Translations under genes and position numbers: made by a program
From: CAVQGZ01 sp963712175
GTDB lineage: Bacteria > Actinomycetota > Actinomycetes > Jiangellales > Jiangellaceae
Reading direction: 5' to 3'
DNA length: 64,000 nt
NCBI GenBank assembly: GCA_963712175.1
Contig: CAVQGZ010000001.1
Location: 1 to 64,000 of the forward strand
In this document: positions 43,378 through 52,009 of the stretch, piece by piece
Position numbering within the stretch: position 1 is the stretch's first letter
Layout: every line of letters begins with the position of its first letter
The notes under the pieces: model-generated
The model's database searches: none
What the model saw: the letters and a program-made list of their open reading frames with translations, nothing else
What the model was told of the DNA's origin: nothing

Positions 43378-44631
43378 ATGACGAGTCGATCCGGGCTGGT
43401 GTTCGCCGCCCGCCTGGCGGGCACCGACGTGTTCGACCCCGCTGGTGACCGGGTCGGGAAGGTGCGCGACGTCGTCGTCAGGCTTGCGCCGGGGCGCGGG
43501 TCGCCGGGTGTCGTGGGCTTCGTGGTCGAGGTCACCCTGCGCCGACGCATCTTCGTCCCCGTCACGCGGGTGACCAGCATCGCCGCGCGTCAGGTCATCA
43601 CGACCGGGCTGATCAACGTTCGGCGCTTCGAGCGCCGTCCGGGCGAGACGCTCGTGCTCGAAGACCTGCTCGACCAGCAGGTCCAGGTGAAGACGGACGA
43701 GCAGTCCGCCGTCGTCTTCGACGTCGGGCTCGAGCCCACCCGCTCGCGCGAGTGGCGCGTCACGAAGGTCGCCGTCCAGCGCGGCGGTGGGCGGTTCCGT
43801 CGCGCGGACACCCAGATCCTCGACTGGGACCAGGTCACCGGCTGGGCAGTCAGCGAGCGGGAGCAAGGTGCGGCGAACCTTCTCAACGCCTTGTCGACGA
43901 TGCGGGCCGCCGACCTCGCCGAGGTGCTGGCCAACCTCCCGGACAAGCGGCGGAACGAGGTGATCGCCGCGATGGACGACGAGCGCCTCGCTGACGTCCT
44001 CGAAGAGCTGGACGAACCTGACCAGATCAGGGTCATCGGCAAGCTCGAGGTCGAGCGGGCCGCTGACGTGCTCGAGGCCATGGGACCGGACGATGCCGCC
44101 GACCTCCTCTCCGACCTCCCTGACGCCACTGCCGACCGCCTGCTCTCGCTGATGGAACCGGACGAGGCGGGCCCGGTTCGACAGCTCATGCACTACGACG
44201 ACGAGAGCGCCGGCGGTCTGATGACCAACGAGCCGGTGATCCTGCCGCCCAACGCGACCGTCGCCGAGGCCCTCGCCCACCTGCGCAACCCCGACCTGAC
44301 ACCGGCCCTGGCCACGATGGCCTTCGTCGCTCGGTACCCCACGGAGACTCCGACGGGCCGCTACCTCGGGGTCGCCCACATCCAGCGGCTGCTGCGGGAG
44401 CCGCCCTCCGCGCTCGTGTCCACGATCGCCGACCGAGACCCCGAGCCGCTGACCGTAGAGGCGACGCTTCAGGAGGTGACCCGGTACATGGCGACGTACA
44501 ACCTGGTCGCCGCCCCGGTCGTGGACGACGACGGGCACCTTCTGGGTGCGGTGTCAGTTGACGACGTTCTCGACCACCTGCTCGGCGAGGAGTGGCGCAG
44601 GCTGGACCGCGATCGAGTGGAGGCGACCTGA
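43378..44631 (+). CDS. PRC-barrel/MgtE_N/CBS-pair protein without transporter domain
   Basis: A 417-residue soluble protein. Two PRC-barrel-like segments (AGTDVFDPAGDRVGKVRDVVVRL and VKTDEQSAVVFDVGLE) are followed by the helical MgtE N-domain (RAADLAEVLANLPDKRRNEVIAAMDDERLADVLEELDE...) and a CBS pair (MTNEPVILPPNATVAEAL... and LEVTRYMATYNLVAAPVVDDDGHL-type). The Mg2+ channel helices of MgtE are missing, so it is probably a sensor. The neighbouring DUF1003 membrane protein, overlapping by 1 nt, may be its partner. It corresponds to Rv1232c. Confidence 0.9.
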   Translation: MTSRSGLVFAARLAGTDVFDPAGDRVGKVRDVVVRLAPGRGSPGVVGFVVEVTLRRRIFVPVTRVTSIAARQVITTGLINVRRFERRPGETLVLEDLLDQQVQVKTDEQSAVVFDVGLEPTRSREWRVTKVAVQRGGGRFRRADTQILDWDQVTGWAVSEREQGAANLLNALSTMRAADLAEVLANLPDKRRNEVIAAMDDERLADVLEELDEPDQIRVIGKLEVERAADVLEAMGPDDAADLLSDLPDATADRLLSLMEPDEAGPVRQLMHYDDESAGGLMTNEPVILPPNATVAEALAHLRNPDLTPALATMAFVARYPTETPTGRYLGVAHIQRLLREPPSALVSTIADRDPEPLTVEATLQEVTRYMATYNLVAAPVVDDDGHLLGAVSVDDVLDHLLGEEWRRLDRDRVEAT

Positions 44632-45182
44632 TGGACCGCATGCCAGAACGTGACCGGCTCGATCTTCCCGGAGCTCCCCGGCGGGGACCCCGCGGGCCGT
44701 CGGTAGACCCCGAGGCCTTCGGCCAGGCCTCCGAGAGCATCGCCCGGTTCATCGGTACCGGGCGGTTCCTCGTCTACATGACTGTCTTCATAGCCGTGTG
44801 GCTGGCCTGGAACGCCCTCAGCCCCGAAGGCGCCACCTTCGACCCGTTCCCCTTCATCTTCCTGACGCTGGTGCTGTCGGTGCAGGCCTCCTACGCCGCG
44901 CCGTTGATCCTGCTCGCCCAGAACCGACAGGACGACCGCGACCGAGTCTCCTTGGAGCAGGACCGCCAGGTTGCCGCGCAGTCCCGGGCCGACATGGAGT
45001 TCTTGGCCCGCGAGATCGCGGCCCTGCGACTGGCGGTGGGCGAGGTGGCCACTCGCGACTTCATCCGGTCCGAGCTCCGTGAGATCTCCGAGGACATCGT
45101 GGAGGAGATCGAGGAGCTCGCCGACGACGGCTTCGAGCCGCCGGCGGCTGCGCCGTCGTCGGACACCACCACAGGGGGGTAG
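44631..45182 (+). CDS. DUF1003 family membrane protein
   Basis: A 183-residue protein: a disordered start, ASESIARFIGTGRFLVYMTVFIAVWLAWNA, then FDPFPFIFLTLVLSVQASYAAPLILLAQNRQ, which is the two-helix DUF1003 core, and a charged C-terminal coiled-coil tail (DRDRVSLEQDRQ..., REISEDIVEEIEELADD). ATG 44631 overlaps the last base of the MgtE-like stop. It is the Rv1233c counterpart. The family is often linked with Mg2+/CorA-MgtE modules; its molecular function is unknown. Confidence 0.9.
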   Translation: MDRMPERDRLDLPGAPRRGPRGPSVDPEAFGQASESIARFIGTGRFLVYMTVFIAVWLAWNALSPEGATFDPFPFIFLTLVLSVQASYAAPLILLAQNRQDDRDRVSLEQDRQVAAQSRADMEFLAREIAALRLAVGEVATRDFIRSELREISEDIVEEIEELADDGFEPPAAAPSSDTTTGG

Positions 45183-45189
45183 CCTGGCA

Positions 45190-45282
45190 ACACCGACAGG
45201 GGAGCGCGGCAGCGCTGAGAGTGTGGGCGGACCACAGACCCTTCGCACCTGATCCGGGTCATGCCGGCGCAGGAAGTCGATG
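45190..45282 (+). ncRNA. TPP riboswitch (THI element)
   Basis: The aptamer core is complete: GACAGGGGAGCGC, the pyrimidine-sensing loop GCTGAGAGTG, ACCCTTCGCACCTGATCCG, and the pyrophosphate helix GGGTCATGCCGGCGCAGGAAG, closed by CGAC/GTCG. It lies directly after the DUF1003 stop and before the transporter genes. Downstream, TCACC (45312-45316) can pair with GGTGA (45322-45326) next to the ribosome site AAGGAG, so control may be at translation initiation. Confidence 0.95.
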
Positions 45283-45339
45283 ATCGGCGGATCCCCCGCC
45301 CGCCGCCCCTCTCACCACTGCGGTGAAGGAGCGACAACC

Positions 45340-45642
45340 GTGATCGCCGAGATCCAGTGCCTGCCGAGCCCTCCCGGCAGCCCGGACGTGACCTACGCCC
45401 ACATCGAGGCCGCGATTGCCGTGGTGGCCGCCAGCGGCCTGACCTACGAGGTCGGGGCGCTCGGCACCACGTTCGAGGGCCCGCCGGGCGAGGTGTGGAC
45501 GGTGCTTCGGGATGCCCACGAGGCAACGCTGGCGGCAGGGGCCTCCAGCGTGGTCACGGTGGTCAAGGTCTTCCAGGCCGACGACCCGGAGCACCGAGAC
45601 GTCGGCCCGGGCATCCACGAGCTCGTGGCGGCGCACCGGTGA
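45340..45642 (+). CDS. Thiamine-binding protein of the MTH1187/YkoF family
   Basis: A 100-residue ferredoxin-like-fold protein (IAEIQCLPSPPGSPDVTYAHIEAAIAVVAASGLTYEVGALGTTFEG). It belongs to the YkoF/MTH1187 group that binds thiamine or its pyrimidine moiety in the cytoplasm. GTG 45340 follows AAGGAG by 8 nt. It is the first gene of the TPP-controlled operon, and its stop overlaps the permease start (GTGA), so the four genes after the riboswitch are coupled. Confidence 0.9.
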   Translation: MIAEIQCLPSPPGSPDVTYAHIEAAIAVVAASGLTYEVGALGTTFEGPPGEVWTVLRDAHEATLAAGASSVVTVVKVFQADDPEHRDVGPGIHELVAAHR

Positions 45643-46445
45643 GCAGGCGGACGACGCGACGAACGCCGGCGTGGCTGCCTCCCGTTGCGCTGCTTGCCGC
45701 GCTGGTGCTGGTCTGGGAGGTGGCCGTGCGGCTGCTGGACGTCCCCGACTACGTTCTGCCCGCGCCGTCCGAGGTGGCTGCCGCGCTGGCCGCGAACTCC
45801 GCCGTCATCGCCGGGCACACGGCCTCGACGTTGGCCACCGCACTCATCGGCCTGACGGCGGGCACGCTGGTCGGGGTCGCCCTGGCCGTCGCCATGTCGG
45901 CCTCGGCCCCGCTTCGGTCGGCGCTGTACCCGCTCGTCGTGGTCTCGCAGAGCATCCCCATGGTCGTGCTGGCGCCCCTGTTTGTCGTGTGGTTCGGCTT
46001 CGGGCTCCTCCCCCGGGTCCTCGTCGTGGCGCTGGTGGCGTTCTTCCCGGTCGCGGTCTCGACGGTCAGTGGGCTGTCCTCGGCCGATCGCGACCAGCTC
46101 GACCTCGTCCGGGCGATGGGTGGGTCACGCAGCGACCTCGCCCGCCACGTGCTGGTCCCCGGGGCGCTGCCGAGCCTGCTCACCGGCCTCAAGGTGGCGG
46201 CCTCCTACGCGATGTTCGGCGCGATCGTCGGAGAGTGGATCGGAGCCTCGTCCGGCCTGGGGCTGTACCTGGAACGCTCGCGTGCCTCGTTCGCGACCGA
46301 CCAGATGTTCGCCGCCGTCCTCGTGATCGCCGCCATCAGCGTCGCCCTGGTCGGCCTCGTCTTCGCCCTCGAGCGAGCCCTCATGCCGTGGCAGACGGCA
46401 CAGCGGGCACAGCACCGGGCAGCCACGGTCGGAGCCTCGTGGTGA
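45639..46445 (+). CDS. thiX: ABC transporter permease for a thiamine precursor (ThiX type)
   Basis: A 268-residue BPD-type permease with about six helices. The EAA loop that contacts the ATPase is visible as LVRAMGGSRSDLARHVLVPGALPSLLTGLKVA. The riboswitch upstream and the hydroxymethylpyrimidine-type binding protein downstream indicate import of a pyrimidine precursor such as HMP or an amino derivative; this is inferred from context. GTG 45639 overlaps the preceding stop by 4 nt. Confidence 0.9.
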   Translation: MSRRTTRRTPAWLPPVALLAALVLVWEVAVRLLDVPDYVLPAPSEVAAALAANSAVIAGHTASTLATALIGLTAGTLVGVALAVAMSASAPLRSALYPLVVVSQSIPMVVLAPLFVVWFGFGLLPRVLVVALVAFFPVAVSTVSGLSSADRDQLDLVRAMGGSRSDLARHVLVPGALPSLLTGLKVAASYAMFGAIVGEWIGASSGLGLYLERSRASFATDQMFAAVLVIAAISVALVGLVFALERALMPWQTAQRAQHRAATVGASW

Positions 46446-46479
46446 CCCCGCCGCAGACCGCCCCACGAAGGAGCAGATC

Positions 46480-47505
46480 GTGATGAGGAACCCAGCCGGC
46501 CAGTCGCGGCGTACCCGTGCCCTGGTCGCACTCATGGCGCTCGCCCTGGCTTCCGGGGCGTGCGGCACCGACGAGTCGCCTATGACCAGCGCACAGGCTC
46601 GTGACGTGACCCTCATGCTCAACTGGACGCCCAACGCTCACCACGTCGGCATCTACGCCGCGATCGCACAAGGGTGGTACGCCGAGGCGGGGATAGACCT
46701 GACGGTGGTCGAGCCGGCCGACGCGGGAGTCGAGCAGGCTCTCGCCTCAGGGGCTGCCGACATCGGTATGGCGCAGGCCGAGTCCCTGCTGCCGGCTCGC
46801 GCCGCGGGCATCCCGGTCGTCTCGGTCGCGACCGTCCTGCCCGTCAACGACTCGTCGTTGTTCAGCCTGGCCCCCGACGCCATCACCCGCCCCCGCGACC
46901 TCGAGGGCACTCGGTACGGCGGGTTCGGCGGCGCACTGGAGATCGAGATCATCTCCGCCCTCATGGAGTGCGACGACGCGGACCCGGCAGAGGTCGAGTT
47001 CGTGACCCTCGGCAACATCGACTACCTGGCAGGCATGGGCGCCGACCAGTTCGACACGGCCTGGGTGTTCTCCGGCTGGGATGCCTTGCGCGCCGAGGCC
47101 GTCGAGGGTGTGGCGGTGGAGCAGATCCGCTTCGCCGACTGGGCGGAGTGCATCCCCAACTGGTACACCCCGATCGTCCTGGCCGCCGAGTCGACGCTTG
47201 CCGACGACCCCACACTGGTCCGGGACTTCCTGCAGGTCACGGCTCGCGGCTACGACCTCGCGACCGACGACCCCGAGCAGGCGGCGAGCCTGTTGATCCA
47301 GGAGGTCCCCGAGCTCGACCCTGATCTGGTGCAGGCGTCGGTGGCCTACTACGCGCCGCTCTTCACCGACGACACGGGGGTCTGGGGAGTCCAGGACGAG
47401 GCGACGTGGACGGCGTTCGCCGACTTCCTGAGCTCGTCCGGCGTGTCAACCGATCCGGTGGACGCAGCGAGCGCCTACACCAACGACTACGTGCCGCGTG
47501 GCTGA
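46480..47505 (+). CDS. thiY: Thiamine-precursor ABC transporter substrate-binding lipoprotein (ThiY/NMT1 type)
   Basis: A 341-residue lipoprotein with signal LVALMALALASGAC (lipobox Cys) and an NMT1/THI5-like periplasmic-binding fold: LMLNWTPNAHHVGIYAAIAQGWYAEAGIDL, SGAADIGMAQAESLLPARAAG and YLAGMGADQFDTAWVFSGWDALRAEA. These segments match formylaminopyrimidine/HMP binding proteins. GTG 46480 has AAGGAG at 7 nt; the next codon is ATG and could also start. It overlaps the ATPase gene start. Confidence 0.92.
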   Translation: MMRNPAGQSRRTRALVALMALALASGACGTDESPMTSAQARDVTLMLNWTPNAHHVGIYAAIAQGWYAEAGIDLTVVEPADAGVEQALASGAADIGMAQAESLLPARAAGIPVVSVATVLPVNDSSLFSLAPDAITRPRDLEGTRYGGFGGALEIEIISALMECDDADPAEVEFVTLGNIDYLAGMGADQFDTAWVFSGWDALRAEAVEGVAVEQIRFADWAECIPNWYTPIVLAAESTLADDPTLVRDFLQVTARGYDLATDDPEQAASLLIQEVPELDPDLVQASVAYYAPLFTDDTGVWGVQDEATWTAFADFLSSSGVSTDPVDAASAYTNDYVPRG

Positions 47506-48286
47506 CGAGGCAGGAGCGTGGGCGGTCGATGGCCTGACACACGCCTTCTCCTCCGAGCGCGCAGGCGAGGCGGTCCGCGTCCTGGACGGGCTGTCGCTGT
47601 CGGCGCGTCCCGGCGAGTTCGTCTCGCTGATCGGGCCGAGCGGGTGCGGCAAGAGCACGGTGCTGAGGGTGCTTGCCGGGCTTCTCGTACCCGACTCCGG
47701 TGCTGCGTGCATCGCAGGGCGCTCCGTCGTGGGCCGGCCTGGCGCCGCCACCATGCAGCCCCAACGCGACACCCTGCTTCCGTGGAAGCGTTGCCTGGAC
47801 AACGCTCTGCTCGGAGCCGTTGTCGCCGGGGTGCCCGCTCAGCGGGCCCGGGCAGATGCAGCCATGTTGTGGGACCGATTCGGCCTCACGGGCTACGAGC
47901 ACGCCTGGCCAGGTGAGCTCTCCGGCGGCATGCGCCAGCGCCTGGCCCTGCTGCGGGCGTTCCTGGTTCCTCGCGAGGTCATCCTTCTCGACGAGCCGCT
48001 CGGGGCACTGGACGCCATCACTCGGCGCGACCTGCAGGTCTGGCTGGAGGAGGTGTGGGAGGAGGACCGCAGGTCGGTCCTGCTGGTGACGCACGACGTG
48101 GACGAGGCGATCCTGCTGTCGGACCGGGTCGTGGTGCTCTCGGACCGACCCGCGCACCTCGTGGCCGACGTAGCCGTCGCGCTTGCACGCCCTCGCGAGG
48201 CCGCGATGGTCACCGACCAGGCGTTCGCCCAGGTCCGCGCCCAGGTGATCGAGGCCCTGGCCAGGGGGCACCGCAGCGCGCGATGA
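47498..48286 (+). CDS. thiZ: ABC transporter ATP-binding protein for a thiamine precursor (ThiZ type)
   Basis: A 262-residue ATPase: Walker A GPSGCGKSTVL, Q-loop MQPQRDTLLPWK, signature ELSGGMRQRLALLRAFL, Walker B VILLDEPLGALDAITR and H-loop LLVTHDVDEAILLSDRV. It belongs to the nitrate/taurine/thiamine-type group that pairs with NMT1-like receptors. Its start overlaps the 3' end of thiY by 8 nt. It is the last gene of the riboswitch operon; mrp follows with its own -10. Confidence 0.93.
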   Translation: MADEAGAWAVDGLTHAFSSERAGEAVRVLDGLSLSARPGEFVSLIGPSGCGKSTVLRVLAGLLVPDSGAACIAGRSVVGRPGAATMQPQRDTLLPWKRCLDNALLGAVVAGVPAQRARADAAMLWDRFGLTGYEHAWPGELSGGMRQRLALLRAFLVPREVILLDEPLGALDAITRRDLQVWLEEVWEEDRRSVLLVTHDVDEAILLSDRVVVLSDRPAHLVADVAVALARPREAAMVTDQAFAQVRAQVIEALARGHRSAR

Positions 48287-48300
48287 CCACGCCTGGTACG

Positions 48301-48306
48301 TAGCAT
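48301..48306 (+). promoter_or_regulatory. -10 hexamer for mrp (leaderless)
   Basis: TAGCAT, 7 nt before GTG 48314. It separates mrp from the thiamine-precursor operon. Confidence 0.45.
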
Positions 48307-48313
48307 CAGGCGC

Positions 48314-49477
48314 GTGACTCCCCCCGGCACCGACGCGTCCGTCTCCGGTGGCATCGAGCAGCAGGTGTACGAAGCTCTCGCCACCGTCAACGACCCAGAG
48401 ATCCACCGGCCCATCACCGAGCTCGGCATGGTGGCCGACGTCGCGGTGGCGGGCGACGGCCACACCCGGGTGACCGTGCTGCTGACGGTGTCCGGATGCC
48501 CGCTGCGCGACACCATCGTCCGCGACGTCACAGCGGCAGCCGGCGAGGTCGCGGGGGTTCGCTCCGTCGAGGTGGTGCTGGATGTCATGACCGATCAGCA
48601 GCGCACGGCCATGCGGGAGCAGCTGCGCGGCCCGGCGAAGGACATCCCGTTCGCCAAACCGGGCTCGCTCACGAGGGTCTACGCGGTCGCCTCGGGCAAG
48701 GGCGGGGTGGGCAAGTCGTCGCTCACGGTGAACCTGGCCGCGGCGATGGCCGACGACGGCCTGTCCGTCGGCGTGCTGGACGCCGACATCTACGGGCACT
48801 CGACACCCCGGATGCTCGGGGTGGGGGGGATCCGTCCGACCGTCGTGGACGGGATGATCCTGCCCGTCCCGGCTCAGGGCGTTCGCCTGATCTCGACGGA
48901 GATGTTCAAGCCCGAGCGCAGCGCACCTGTGGCCTGGCGTGGTCCCATGCTGCATCGGGCGCTCGAGCAGTTCCTGACCGACGTCTACTGGGGCGACCTC
49001 GACATCCTGCTGCTGGACCTGCCCCCCGGCACCGGCGACATCGCCATCTCGTTGGGCCAGCTTCTTCCCAACGCGGAGATCGTGGTCGTGACAACACCGC
49101 AGCTGGCCGCGGCCGAAGTTGCCGAACGCGCCGGCAGCATCGGTGTGCAGACCCGTCAGCGGGTGTTCGGGGTGATCGAGAACATGGCCTGGCTGTCCTG
49201 CCCACACTGCGGTGAGCAGCTGGACATCTTCGGCTCCGGCGGTGGCCGGCTGGTTGCCGATGCTCTCGGGCGGGCCACAGGTACGAGCGTGCCGTTGCTG
49301 GGGTCGGTGCCCGTGGACCCTGGGCTGCGCGAGGATGCGGACGCCGGCGTCCCGTTCGTCCTCGCCAGGCCGCAGACACCGGCGGCGGCCGCTATCCGCG
49401 ATGTGGCCACCCGGCTCGGGCGACGCGAGCGTGGCCTTGCCGGGATGTCGCTCGGTCTCTCGCCTGCCGGACGCTGA
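48314..49477 (+). CDS. mrp: Mrp/NBP35-type Fe-S cluster carrier ATPase
   Basis: A 387-residue protein. The N-terminal MIP18/DUF59 domain (EALATVNDPEIHRPITELGMV...VSGCPLRDTI) is followed by a Mrp ATPase with deviant Walker A SGKGGVGKSSLTVNLA, DADIYGHSTPRMLG, LDLPPGTGDIAISLGQLLP and the CPHCG pair that holds the cluster. It carries and delivers [4Fe-4S] clusters in the cytosol. It is the Rv1229c counterpart, convergent with tatB. Confidence 0.95.
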   Translation: MTPPGTDASVSGGIEQQVYEALATVNDPEIHRPITELGMVADVAVAGDGHTRVTVLLTVSGCPLRDTIVRDVTAAAGEVAGVRSVEVVLDVMTDQQRTAMREQLRGPAKDIPFAKPGSLTRVYAVASGKGGVGKSSLTVNLAAAMADDGLSVGVLDADIYGHSTPRMLGVGGIRPTVVDGMILPVPAQGVRLISTEMFKPERSAPVAWRGPMLHRALEQFLTDVYWGDLDILLLDLPPGTGDIAISLGQLLPNAEIVVVTTPQLAAAEVAERAGSIGVQTRQRVFGVIENMAWLSCPHCGEQLDIFGSGGGRLVADALGRATGTSVPLLGSVPVDPGLREDADAGVPFVLARPQTPAAAAIRDVATRLGRRERGLAGMSLGLSPAGR

Positions 49478-49501
49478 TCGAGAGCGTCGGCGCGCTGGGC
49501 C

Positions 49502-49843
49502 TCAGGTCACGTCAGGGTCGACGGCATCGATTGCGTCGATGTCCAGGGCTTTCGCGGCCTCGTCGAGCCCGAGCACCTTCGACACGCCATCGGCCTTGCT
49601 GGGCAGCTTCGGAACGTCGTCGCCGAGCAGCTCCTTGGTGAGCGCACCCTTGGGGTCCTTGAGGTAGCGCGCGTCCACGCCGAGCGAGCTCGACATCTCG
49701 CTTCGTGCCGAGGCGACCATGCGCCGAAGGTCACGAACCCAGCCACCGGCCTGCTTGGCCATGTCGGGAAGGCGGTCGGGACCGAAGACGAGCAGCCCGA
49801 CAACGGCGATCACGAGGATCTCGCCGACGCCGATGTCGAACAT
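49502..49843 (-). CDS. tatB: Sec-independent translocase subunit TatB
   Basis: A 113-residue protein with the TatA/B fold: MFDIGVGEILVIAVVGLLVFGPDRLPDMAKQ (one N-terminal helix, the FGP hinge, then an amphipathic helix WVRDLRRMVASARSEMSSSLG), and a disordered acidic tail. As TatB it binds TatC and recognises twin-arginine signals. It lies 21 nt after htrA on the same strand, the arrangement seen in Rv1221-Rv1224. Confidence 0.93.
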   Translation of the reverse strand: MFDIGVGEILVIAVVGLLVFGPDRLPDMAKQAGGWVRDLRRMVASARSEMSSSLGVDARYLKDPKGALTKELLGDDVPKLPSKADGVSKVLGLDEAAKALDIDAIDAVDPDVT

Positions 49844-49864
49844 GTGCTCGTCCCGCCTCCCGGC

Positions 49865-51178
49865 TCAGCCCACCCGTGCGCCGAGCTCCACGTCGATGCT
49901 CTCCTCCGCCCCGTTGCGGGCGACTGTGAGCTCCACGGTATCTCCTGGCTGCTTCGTCCGGATAGCCACGATCAGCTCGTCGGCACCGCGCACGACCGCT
50001 CCGTTGATCGCCACCACGATGTCGCCGGAGCGCAGACCCACCTCGTCGGCCGGCCCACCCGGCACCACCGAGGCGATCACAGCGCCCTGACCAGGCTCCC
50101 CGATGTCGAGAGTGGCACCGATGATCGGGTACTCGGCCTCGCCGCTCGCGATGATCTGCTCGGCTGTCAGGCGTGCCTGGTTGATGGGGATGGCAAAGCC
50201 GAGTCCGATCGACCCGGCCTGCCCGCCGAAGGCGGAGAGGGCCGCGATGGAGGAGTTCACGCCGACCACCCGACCTTCACTGTCGAGCAGTGGACCACCC
50301 GAGTTGCCGGGGTTGATCGCCGCGTCGGTCTGAATCGCGTTGATGAAGCTGACCTCACCCTGCCCACCGGCCGTGACCGGCCGGTCGGTGGCCGACACGA
50401 TGCCCGCGGTCACGGTTCCCTCCAGACCCAGCGGGCTGCCGACGGCGACGACCGGGTCACCCACCACGACCTCGCCGGAGTCACCCAGGGCGAGCGGGGT
50501 GAGGTTCGTCAGCTCGACGTCCAGCACAGCCAGGTCGTAGGCCGGGGACGTGCCGACGATGGATGCTTCGACCGTACGCCCGTCCTGCAGCGACACCGAG
50601 ACGCCGTCGCTCCCCGAGTCGGCGATCACGTGGTTGTTGGTGATGATGTAGCCGTCACCGGTGGTGATGAAGCCCGACCCGCTCCCGGTCGAGGTCGTTA
50701 TCGAGACGACGCTGGGCAGTGCGGCGTCAGCGATCCCGGCGATGGACTCCGGGGCGCGACCCGACGGCTCGACGGTGTCGATCACTGCGGAGCTCGAGTC
50801 CGTCGTCGACTCGCTGGCCGTCTGCGTCTGGTCGGGTGCGAGCCCGGCACCAACCGCTCCGCCGAGAAGCCCGGCGACGACAGTGGCGGCTGCCAGGGCG
50901 AACCATCCGGGGCGGCGGGACCGCGACGTCGCGGCAGCTGAGGGATCGCCGCCCGGCGGCCGGCCGCCTGGAGCAGATGGAACGCTGGGGTAGCCGCTGG
51001 CACCGGGGTGCAGCGCCCACGGGTCGTGCGGCGGCTGCGCCGACCCGTACGGGGGCACCGGCCGCGTGGTGGGCGTCGATCCCACCCCTGGCGAGCCTGG
51101 TGCCTGGGGACGAGACCACCAGCCGTCGCTGGGCGGGCCTGGCGGGGTGCCGGGTGTCGGGGTCGTCACGTCGGTCAT
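49865..51178 (-). CDS. htrA: Membrane-anchored HtrA/DegP-like serine protease
   Basis: A 437-residue protein: a Pro-rich cytoplasmic N-terminus (residues 1-90), one membrane helix (GWFALAAATVVAGLLGGAVGAG), an extracytoplasmic trypsin-like domain with the triad NNHVIAD (His), SPAYDLAVLDVE (Asp) and NPGNSGGPLLD (Ser), and a C-terminal PDZ domain (IASVVPGGPADEVGLRSGDIVVAING). It degrades or refolds damaged envelope proteins. ATG 51178 has AGAGG about 8 nt upstream. It follows sigE, and no rseA-like gene lies between. Confidence 0.93.
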   Translation of the reverse strand: MTDVTTPTPGTPPGPPSDGWWSRPQAPGSPGVGSTPTTRPVPPYGSAQPPHDPWALHPGASGYPSVPSAPGGRPPGGDPSAAATSRSRRPGWFALAAATVVAGLLGGAVGAGLAPDQTQTASESTTDSSSAVIDTVEPSGRAPESIAGIADAALPSVVSITTSTGSGSGFITTGDGYIITNNHVIADSGSDGVSVSLQDGRTVEASIVGTSPAYDLAVLDVELTNLTPLALGDSGEVVVGDPVVAVGSPLGLEGTVTAGIVSATDRPVTAGGQGEVSFINAIQTDAAINPGNSGGPLLDSEGRVVGVNSSIAALSAFGGQAGSIGLGFAIPINQARLTAEQIIASGEAEYPIIGATLDIGEPGQGAVIASVVPGGPADEVGLRSGDIVVAINGAVVRGADELIVAIRTKQPGDTVELTVARNGAEESIDVELGARVG

Positions 51179-51230
51179 CGGTGTACCTCTCAAGATGTCA
51201 GGTGGTGCGTCGTCAAGAACACGTCAGGGC

Positions 51231-51803
51231 TCACGTTGCTTCCACGGCCGGCGCGGCCGGGCGTTGCTCACGGTGCGCCAACGCTGCCCGTAGCCGGCGG
51301 CGGCCACGGTGGACTCGGGTGCGCACCGTCCCGAGCTTGATGCCCATGACCTCGCTGATCTGCTCGTACGGCATGCCTTCGACATCGGCGAGCAGAACCA
51401 CGGCGCGGAAGTCCGCGGGCAGCGAGTCCAGCGCGGTCTGCACGTCGTGGTCGAGCCAGGCGTCGTGCAGCAGCTGGCCGGGGTCGGGGTCGAGGTCGGG
51501 GATCCGCTCGGCCGCCCCGTCCTCGCCGAGGGGGAAGGTCCGCTGGCGTGCCCTGCGCCGCACACCGTCCAGGAACAGGTTCGTCGTGATCCGGTGCAGC
51601 CAGCCCTCGAACGATCCCGGCCGGTAGGTGGACAAGGAACGGAACACCCGGACGAACACGTCCTGGGTCAGGTCCTCCGCGTCGTGGGAGTTGCCGGTCA
51701 GCCGGTACGCCCACCGGTACACCCGCGATGAGTGCTCATGGACGATGTCGTCCCAGCTGGGCGGCTCCCACCCGGATGGGGCCGTGATCGCGGCGGACGA
51801 CAT
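51231..51803 (-). CDS. sigE: ECF sigma factor, SigE type
   Basis: A 190-residue ECF sigma factor: region 2 (VHEHSSRVYRWAYRLTGNSHDAEDLTQDVFVRVFRSLSTY) and region 4 (DSLPADFRAVVLLADVEGMPYEQISEVMGIKLGTVRTRVHRGRRRL). Position and neighbours match mycobacterial SigE, an envelope-stress sigma factor. ATG 51803 has AAGGAG 6 nt before it; the frame is open 61 codons further upstream. The htrA start lies only 52 nt downstream, leaving no room for the usual anti-sigma gene rseA. Confidence 0.93.
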   Translation of the reverse strand: MSSAAITAPSGWEPPSWDDIVHEHSSRVYRWAYRLTGNSHDAEDLTQDVFVRVFRSLSTYRPGSFEGWLHRITTNLFLDGVRRRARQRTFPLGEDGAAERIPDLDPDPGQLLHDAWLDHDVQTALDSLPADFRAVVLLADVEGMPYEQISEVMGIKLGTVRTRVHRGRRRLRAALAHREQRPAAPAVEAT

Positions 51804-51952
51804 GGTTGCTCCTTGATCGATTCGTGGAGCTCCATGCTCCCGCCCCGACGCCCCCGCCGCCAGCCTTGCGGGCCGTCCTGACGAAACGCTGACAGACGTT
51901 GACGTCGCGTTCACCGTGGCCGTGGCACCCGCCTGGCCGGGCCACCTGCCGA

Positions 51953-51998
51953 TAGGCTTGACCCCGTGCATCCGTACCGGCAGCACCGCGCCACCTAG
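51953..51998 (+). promoter_or_regulatory. Leaderless -10 hexamer and 10-codon uORF before the methyltransferase gene
   Basis: TAGGCT (51953-51958) lies 7 nt before GTG 51966, which opens a 10-codon frame (MHPYRQHRAT) ending in TAG at 51996-51998. The stop codon merges with the next gene's ribosome site (TAGGGGAG), so termination here may feed initiation of the methyltransferase. Confidence 0.45.
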
Positions 51999-52009
51999 GG
52001 GAGATCACC

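Noticed and set aside
42469..44538. A 689-codon frame for the lipoprotein gene, reaching across the MgtE-like gene
   Set aside because: The upstream part is antisense to the conserved MgtE-like gene. The lipoprotein signal sequence starts right after GTG 43326.
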